The notes beneath the pieces were generated by a model. That model did no database searches. It saw only the letters and a list, made by a program, of their open reading frames with translations, and had not been told where the DNA came from. Below, in pieces: positions 33,208 through 37,739 of a DNA stretch of 37,739 bases. Position 1 is the first letter of the stretch. The number at the start of each line of letters is the position of its first letter. The DNA is from Phyllobacteriaceae bacterium Water-Bin73 (GTDB lineage: Bacteria; Pseudomonadota; Alphaproteobacteria; RS24): assembly GCA_900197605.1 (NCBI GenBank), contig FZLQ01000005.1:1-37739 (forward strand), written 5' to 3'. Position numbers and translations under genes: made by a program.

Positions 33208-33477
33208 ATGTCGATTACGCTTGAGCGCAAAGCTGCGCTGATTAAAGAATATGCCACTGTTGACGGCGACACAGGGTCGCCCGAAGTCCAAGTGGCGATT
33301 TTATCGGAACGCATTTCCAATTTGACTGAGCACTTCAAAACCCATGCGAAGGATAATCACTCGCGCCGCGGTTTGTTGAAGCTGGTCAGCCAGCGTCGCC
33401 GTCTTCTCGATTATGTGAAAGACCGTGACAATGCACGCTATCAAGACCTGATTAAGCGTTTGGGCTTGCGTCGATAA
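33208..33477 (+). CDS. rpsO: 30S ribosomal protein S15
   Basis: Primary 16S rRNA-binding protein of the 30S subunit. The second of two adjacent ATGs is chosen: AAGGAGG (33196-33202) lies five bases before 33208 but only two before 33205. This gives the canonical 89 residues beginning [15 protein letters not shown]. Conserved features include [17 protein letters not shown], the [21 protein letters not shown] helix and the C-terminal [13 protein letters not shown] strong terminator follows immediately, separating it from pnp. Confidence 0.98.
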   Translation: MSITLERKAALIKEYATVDGDTGSPEVQVAILSERISNLTEHFKTHAKDNHSRRGLLKLVSQRRRLLDYVKDRDNARYQDLIKRLGLRR

Positions 33478-33481
33478 GCTT

Positions 33482-33510
33482 AAAGCCGGCTCTTTTGAGG
33501 GCCGGCTTTT
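33482..33510 (+). terminator. Rho-independent terminator after rpsO
   Basis: AAAGCCGGC (33482-33490) pairs perfectly with GCCGGCTTT (33501-33509), with inner CTC/GAG pairing possible around TTTT. The downstream T-run is short, four Ts including the end of the stem, so readthrough into pnp is plausible. Confidence 0.75.
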
Positions 33511-33519
33511 GCCGTTTGG

Positions 33520-33525
33520 CATAAT
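33520..33525 (+). promoter_or_regulatory. Possible -10 box for a pnp promoter
   Basis: CATAAT matches five of six -10 bases and lies between the rpsO terminator and the first pnp leader hairpin; the predicted start is near 33532. No convincing -35 is present. Confidence 0.25.
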
Positions 33526-33548
33526 TTATTGCGTCTGGGCCAGACGGG

Positions 33549-33571
33549 TTTTTCGACATGGGGTCGAAAAA
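33549..33571 (+). other. pnp leader hairpin 1 (9-bp perfect stem)
   Basis: TTTTTCGAC (33549-33557), loop ATGGG, then GTCGAAAAA (33563-33571). It is the strongest of four inverted repeats in the 190 bases between the rpsO terminator and pnp. Confidence 0.6.
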
Positions 33572-33581
33572 TCATATGGAT

Positions 33582-33606
33582 GAGAACCGGCCCTTTTGAG
33601 GTTCTC
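33582..33606 (+). other. pnp leader hairpin 2 (7-bp perfect stem)
   Basis: GAGAACC (33582-33588) and GGTTCTC (33600-33606) flank an 11-base loop containing CTTTTGA. Confidence 0.55.
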
Positions 33607-33614
33607 TAAGATAT

Positions 33615-33630
33615 GCCGCAGGGAAGCGGC
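33615..33630 (+). other. pnp leader hairpin 3
   Basis: GCCGC (33615-33619) and GCGGC (33626-33630) flank the loop AGGGAA. Confidence 0.4.
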
Positions 33631-33655
33631 TTTGGCGATGGCTGTCACTTGATGA

Positions 33656-33672
33656 TGCCTTGATGTGAGGCA
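33656..33672 (+). other. pnp leader hairpin 4
   Basis: TGCCT (33656-33660) and AGGCA (33668-33672) flank a seven-base loop, 28 bases before the pnp start codon. Confidence 0.35.
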
Positions 33673-33700
33673 AAGCAGCATCGCCGTGAAGGAAAATTGG

Positions 33701-35839
33701 ATGTTTGATATTACCCGTGAAGAAATTGAATGGGGCGGTCGCACGCTGACACTGGAAACCGGACGCATTGCGCGTCAGGCTGATGGTGCGGTGCTGGCCA
33801 CTTATGGGGAAACCTCAGTATTGGCGACCGTGGTTGCCGACAGAAGCCCGAAGCCGGGCCTCGACTTCTTCCCCCTGACTGTGAATTACCAAGAAAAAGC
33901 CTATGCCGCCGGTAAAGTACCGGGCGGCTATTTTAAGCGCGAAGGGCGTCCGAGCGAAAAAGAGACATTGGTCTCGCGCCTCATTGACCGACCCATTCGC
34001 CCGCTTTTTGTCAAAGGCTTTAAAAACGAAACCCAAGTGATTGCGACCGTGGTCAGCCATGACCTTGAAAACGATGCCGATATTGTCGCTTTGGTGGCTG
34101 TATCTGCGGCCTTGACCATTTCCGGTGTGCCTTTTCAAGGCCCGATTGGGGGCGCGCGCGTCGGCTTTATTGACGGCGAATATGTGCTCAATCCGACCAT
34201 TGAACAAATGGCGGAAACCTCTTTGGACCTGATTGTCGCCGGTACGCAAGACGCTGTGCTGATGGTGGAATCTGAGGCTGATGAGCTGTCTGAGGACATT
34301 ATGCTGGGCGCGGTCATGTATGGCCATAAAGAGTTCCAGCCGGTGATTGATGCGTGTATTCGCATGGCTGAAAAAGCCGCTAAAGAGCCGCGCGATGTGC
34401 CGCAAAATGATGATAGCGCGCTGCAATCAAAAGTCGCCGATATGGCGCAAGACGGTTTGAAAGCGGCTTATCAGGAAGCTGACAAGCAAACCCGTCAGGG
34501 CAAAATCGCTGAATTGCGCGATATGGTGACCGCCGAGCTTGTTGCCGATGATGCCAGCCCGGACGAGAAAAATGCCGTTTCCGGTGCCTTTAAGGGTCTG
34601 GAAAGTGACATTGTGCGTGGCGGTATTCTCGATACGGAAAAACGTATTGACGGTCGCGGCCTTGCCGATGTGCGCTCGATTATGTCTGAAGTCGGTGTGC
34701 TGCCGCGCACCCATGGCTCCAGCCTGTTCACGCGCGGTGAAACCCAAGCTCTGGTCGTGGCCACTTTGGGCACGGGCGATGATGAGCAATTTGTCGATGC
34801 GCTGGAAGGCACATATCGCGAAAACTTTATGCTGCATTATAATTTCCCGCCCTATTCGGTGGGTGAAACCGGCCGCGTCGGCTTTACCGGTCGCCGCGAA
34901 ATCGGTCACGGCAAGCTCGCTTGGCGCGCGCTGAAAGCCATGCTGCCAACAAAAGATGAGTTCCCTTACACTTTGCGCCTCGTATCTGAGGTCACGGAAA
35001 GCAATGGGTCGTCCTCTATGGCGACGGTTTGCGGCTCGTCTCTGGCGATGATGGATGCCGGTGTGCCGCTGAAAAAGCCGGTCGCGGGTATTGCTATGGG
35101 TCTGATTAAGGAAGGCGATCGTTTCGCTGTTCTGTCCGATATTTTGGGCGATGAAGACCATTTGGGTGATATGGACTTTAAAGTGGCGGGCACACAAGAC
35201 GGTGTCACCTCGCTGCAAATGGACATTAAAATCACCGGCATTACCGAAGAGATTATGCAAGTGGCGCTCGACCAAGCCAAAGGTGGCCGCACGCATATTC
35301 TGGGCGAAATGTCGAAAGCGCTGACCTCGGCGCGCGATGAAATGGGTGAATATGCGCCCAAGATTGAAACCATTCAGGTGCCGCAGGATAAAATCCGCGA
35401 AGTTATCGGCACGGGTGGCAAAGTCGTGCGCGAGATTGTTGAAACCTCGGGCGCGAAAATTGATATTGGCGATGACGGTTTGATTAAGGTTGCTTCATCT
35501 GATGCGGCGGCGATTAAATCGGCGCTTGACCAGATTAATTCGATTGTTGCCGAGCCGGAAGTTGGCGTGATTTATGAAGGCACGGTTGTGAAGACGATGG
35601 ATTTTGGCGCTTTTGTCAATTTCTTCGGCAAGCGCGACGGGCTGGTGCATATTTCGCAACTGGCCGACCGCCGCGTAGAGAACACAACCGATATCGTGAA
35701 AGAAGGCGATACGGTGAAGGTGAAGCTGGTTGGCTTTGACGACCGCGGCAAGGTGCGCTTGTCGATGAAAGTCGTTGACCAAGAGACCGGCGAAGACCTC
35801 GAAGGCAAAGCCTCAGAGGCGTCAGACGACGCTGAGTAA
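33701..35839 (+). CDS. pnp: Polynucleotide phosphorylase
   Basis: 3'-to-5' phosphorolytic exoribonuclease, part of the RNA degradosome. Two RNase PH domains (about 10-140 and 310-470, with [16 protein letters not shown] and [14 protein letters not shown]) are joined by a helical domain; a KH domain with VIGTGGKVV (568-576) and a C-terminal S1 domain ([26 protein letters not shown]) follow. The ATG at 33701 has AAGGA seven bases upstream and gives 712 residues, matching the family; a GTG at 33665 would add 12 residues and cut into leader hairpin 4. The long structured leader suggests post-transcriptional self-regulation, as known for enterobacterial pnp. Confidence 0.97.
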   Translation: MFDITREEIEWGGRTLTLETGRIARQADGAVLATYGETSVLATVVADRSPKPGLDFFPLTVNYQEKAYAAGKVPGGYFKREGRPSEKETLVSRLIDRPIRPLFVKGFKNETQVIATVVSHDLENDADIVALVAVSAALTISGVPFQGPIGGARVGFIDGEYVLNPTIEQMAETSLDLIVAGTQDAVLMVESEADELSEDIMLGAVMYGHKEFQPVIDACIRMAEKAAKEPRDVPQNDDSALQSKVADMAQDGLKAAYQEADKQTRQGKIAELRDMVTAELVADDASPDEKNAVSGAFKGLESDIVRGGILDTEKRIDGRGLADVRSIMSEVGVLPRTHGSSLFTRGETQALVVATLGTGDDEQFVDALEGTYRENFMLHYNFPPYSVGETGRVGFTGRREIGHGKLAWRALKAMLPTKDEFPYTLRLVSEVTESNGSSSMATVCGSSLAMMDAGVPLKKPVAGIAMGLIKEGDRFAVLSDILGDEDHLGDMDFKVAGTQDGVTSLQMDIKITGITEEIMQVALDQAKGGRTHILGEMSKALTSARDEMGEYAPKIETIQVPQDKIREVIGTGGKVVREIVETSGAKIDIGDDGLIKVASSDAAAIKSALDQINSIVAEPEVGVIYEGTVVKTMDFGAFVNFFGKRDGLVHISQLADRRVENTTDIVKEGDTVKVKLVGFDDRGKVRLSMKVVDQETGEDLEGKASEASDDAE

Positions 35840-35865
35840 GCTTTCAAAAACTAATACGGCATGAG

Positions 35866-35895
35866 AAAGGGCGGGATTTTAATCCCGCCCTTTTT
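35866..35895 (+). terminator. Strong terminator between convergent pnp and fabB
   Basis: AAAGGGCGGGAT (35866-35877), loop TTTA, ATCCCGCCCTTT (35882-35893) is a 12-bp perfect stem ending in a five-T run on the plus strand. On the minus strand the stem is followed by TTTCTC, so it may also serve fabB, less efficiently. Confidence 0.85.
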
Positions 35896-35918
35896 ATTAT
35901 TGCCTTATGCGATTTGGG

Positions 35919-37127
35919 TTAAACCCGGCTCATCACCAAAGTGGCGTTGGTGCCGCCAAAGCCGAAGCTGTTGGACATGACATGGTTCAGTGTCGCGTCG
36001 CAGGTTTCTTGCACAATCGGCATATCGGCAAAATCCGGGTCCAGCTCTTCAATATGGGCTGAGCCGGCAATGAAATTACCTTGCATCATCAACAGCGCAT
36101 AAATCGCCTCTTGCACGCCGGCCGCGCCGAGCGAATGGCCCGACAGCGATTTGGTGGCCGAGAAAGCCGGACAATCTGCGCCAAACACGTCGCGCAAAGC
36201 TTCGATTTCTTTAACGTCACCAACCGGTGTCGAGGTGGCGTGCGGGTTGATGTAGTCAATCGCATTGTCATTGGTTTTCATGGCCATTTGCATACAGCGC
36301 ACCGCGCCCTCGCCCGATGGCTGCACCATATCATGGCCGTCTGAGGTGGCGCCATAGCCGGTAATTTCAGCGTAGATTTTGGCGCCGCGTTTTTGGGCGC
36401 GTTCCATTTCTTCCAGCACCAAAACGCCCGCCCCACCGGCAATCACGAAACCGTCCCGGTTTTTGTCATAGGCGCGGCTGGCGGTTGCCGGCGTGTCATT
36501 ATAATTCGCGCTCATCGCGCCCATGGCGTCAAACAGCACAGACAAAGCCCAATCAAGTTCTTCGCCGCCACCGGCAAACATCACATCTTGCTTGCCCCAT
36601 TGAATCATCTCCGCCGCATTGCCAATGCAATGCGAGGAGGTGGCGCAAGCCGATGAGATGGAATAATTAATTCCCTTAATGCCGAACGGCGTGGCCAAAG
36701 TGGCAGAGTTTGTCGAACTCATGGCTTTCGGCACGGCAAATGGGCCGACCCGTTTCGGGCTGGCATTGCGCGCCGTATCAGCCGCCGCAATCAGCGCTTT
36801 GGTTGACGGCCCGCCCGAGCCCATAATCAGACCGGTCATCGGGTTTTGAATGGTATCTTGTTCAAGTCCGGCATCGGCAATGGCTTGCTCCATGGCGACG
36901 TAATTCCACGCCGCGCCATCGCCCATAAAGCGGCGCACGCGTTTATCGATCGCTTCTTCAATATTCAGCGTGGGCTGTCCGGCGACTTGGCTGCGAAAAC
37001 CAAGCTCGGCAAAGTCAGCCATCGCTGAAATGCCCGATTTGCCCTCGGCCAATGCGCTTGCAACTTCATTTGCACTATTGCCGAGGCTCGACACAATGCC
37101 CATTCCGGTAATGGCGACACGACGCAT
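35919..37127 (-). CDS. fabB: 3-oxoacyl-ACP synthase I
   Basis: Condensing enzyme that elongates unsaturated acyl-ACPs from the FabA branch as well as saturated chains. Catalytic Cys161 (SSACATSSH), His296 ([11 protein letters not shown]), Lys326 and His331 ([12 protein letters not shown]) are all present. Its 402 residues and overall pattern fit FabB rather than FabF. AAGGAG lies about seven bases before the ATG. It follows fabA by 25 bases on the minus strand, so both are probably on one message; the order fabA-fabB is conserved. Confidence 0.96.
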   Translation of the reverse strand: MRRVAITGMGIVSSLGNSANEVASALAEGKSGISAMADFAELGFRSQVAGQPTLNIEEAIDKRVRRFMGDGAAWNYVAMEQAIADAGLEQDTIQNPMTGLIMGSGGPSTKALIAAADTARNASPKRVGPFAVPKAMSSTNSATLATPFGIKGINYSISSACATSSHCIGNAAEMIQWGKQDVMFAGGGEELDWALSVLFDAMGAMSANYNDTPATASRAYDKNRDGFVIAGGAGVLVLEEMERAQKRGAKIYAEITGYGATSDGHDMVQPSGEGAVRCMQMAMKTNDNAIDYINPHATSTPVGDVKEIEALRDVFGADCPAFSATKSLSGHSLGAAGVQEAIYALLMMQGNFIAGSAHIEELDPDFADMPIVQETCDATLNHVMSNSFGFGGTNATLVMSRV

Positions 37128-37152
37128 GAGCGTTCTCCTTCAGCTTCTCAAA

Positions 37153-37662
37153 TTACATTTGTTCGGGACGGAACAGGCCGACCCGCAGGCCCTCGGCCTC
37201 ATAAATCATTTTATCATCGGCATAAAGACGCGCATCGCCGATGCCCATCACCAGCTTACCGGCCATGACCCGTTTCATATCCACTTCATAGCGCACCAGC
37301 TTGACATCGGGCATCACCTGACCGGTGAATTTAATCGCGCCGCCCAGCGCACGACCGCGACCCGGATGGCCCAACCAGCCGAGATAAAAACCGATAAGCT
37401 GCCACATGGCATCAAGCCCCAAACAGCCCGGCATCACCGGATCGGTTTTGAAATGGCAGTCGAAAAACCATAAGCCCGGGTGAATATCCAATTCGGCTTC
37501 CATATGGCCTTTATCAAATGCGCCGCCATCGTCAAAAATTTTGGTGATGCGGTCAAACATCAGCATCGGGGGCGCGGGAAGGCGCGCATTGCCATCGCCG
37601 AAAACCGTGCCGTCGCCGCAGGCAATCAATTCGTCATAGGCATATGAATTTTGTCGTGACAT
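37153..37662 (-). CDS. fabA: 3-hydroxydecanoyl-ACP dehydratase/isomerase
   Basis: Bifunctional dehydratase and trans-2/cis-3 isomerase that starts anaerobic-type unsaturated fatty acid synthesis. The active-site His70 and Asp84 ([24 protein letters not shown]) fall at the same positions as in E. coli FabA. The ATG at 37662 has GAGGG about eight bases upstream and gives 169 residues; an upstream ATG at 37707 would add 15 non-conserved residues. A near-palindrome lies about 50 bases upstream of the start. The next gene upstream is outside the window. Confidence 0.96.
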   Translation of the reverse strand: MSRQNSYAYDELIACGDGTVFGDGNARLPAPPMLMFDRITKIFDDGGAFDKGHMEAELDIHPGLWFFDCHFKTDPVMPGCLGLDAMWQLIGFYLGWLGHPGRGRALGGAIKFTGQVMPDVKLVRYEVDMKRVMAGKLVMGIGDARLYADDKMIYEAEGLRVGLFRPEQM

Positions 37663-37710
37663 GTTTTTTCCCTCAAAATGGCTCGCGGATTTCGGAGAAA
37701 TTAGCACGGT

Positions 37711-37730
37711 TTTAAGGCATATGCCATAAA
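37711..37730. promoter_or_regulatory. 20-bp near-palindrome upstream of fabA
   Basis: TTTAAGGCATATGCCATAAA is self-complementary except for one symmetric position pair, with the perfect core GGCATATGCC at 37716-37725. It lies 49-68 bases upstream of the fabA start codon on the minus strand, a normal place for an operator. The binding protein is unknown; it does not match the Irr iron-control box pattern. Confidence 0.4.
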
Positions 37731-37739
37731 ACTTGGCCT

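Noticed and set aside
1-37739. CRISPR arrays, insertion sequences, prophage genes, toxin-antitoxin pairs, tRNA or rRNA genes
   Set aside because: No transposase, integrase, regularly spaced direct-repeat array or tRNA-like cloverleaf with CCA context was found; the tandem repeats seen are contiguous without spacers.

Overview
The window is a stretch of chromosome from an alphaproteobacterium. The gene order mutS-glnD-murJ-trpS-usp-nfuA-tsaB-rimI-fur-plsC-miaB-phoH-ybeY-corC-lnt-XRE-metK-trmB-rimP-nusA-ylxR-infB-rbfA-truB-rpsO-pnp, followed by convergent fabB/fabA, is the backbone shared by many Alphaproteobacteria. The Fur-family protein without cysteines, the YlxR-L7Ae fusion downstream of nusA and the XRE regulator between lnt and metK agree with this. 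I cannot name the genus. Genes are tightly packed, with many start/stop overlaps, and no gene-free stretch reaches 300 bases. I see no tRNA, rRNA, CRISPR, insertion sequence, integrase or phage gene.

Layout. (1) 1-1230: gshB, flanked by what look like remnants of its usual neighbours: an N-terminal piece of yraN before it and a C-terminal piece of comM/yifB after it. (2) 1231-3501, minus strand: maeB, a malic enzyme fused to a phosphotransacetylase-like domain, divergent from mutS. (3) 3671-12727: mutS, glnD, murJ, trpS and a universal stress protein. (4) 12728-14432: a two-gene insertion into the backbone, a sterol-desaturase-family hydroxylase and an unrecognised multi-pass membrane protein, with short tandem repeats at its left edge and between the two genes. 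(5) 14511-26103: Fe-S carrier, t6A modification, N-acetylation, metal regulation, lipid and tRNA modification, ribosome maturation, lipoprotein acylation, SAM synthesis and tRNA m7G methylation. (6) 26128-33510: the rimP-nusA-ylxR-infB-rbfA-truB-rpsO transcription/translation operon, with its own promoter and an odd leader. (7) 33511-35895: pnp with a highly structured leader, ending in a strong terminator placed between convergent pnp and fabB. (8) 35919-37662, minus strand: fabA-fabB for unsaturated fatty acid synthesis, with a 20-bp near-palindrome upstream.

Most genes here are conserved housekeeping genes, and I did not find a clearly new multi-gene system. The parts that deserve attention are non-coding or small-scale: the rimP-nusA leader, where a promoter is followed by a terminator-like hairpin and six T-tracts spaced about 13 bp apart; the four-hairpin pnp leader; the decayed neighbours of gshB; a possible frame break at the start of ylxR; the hydroxylase/membrane-protein insertion; and several independent three-to-six-copy microrepeats of 12-23 bp. 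Functions are assigned from recognised family motifs; regulatory calls are inferences from sequence pattern only.
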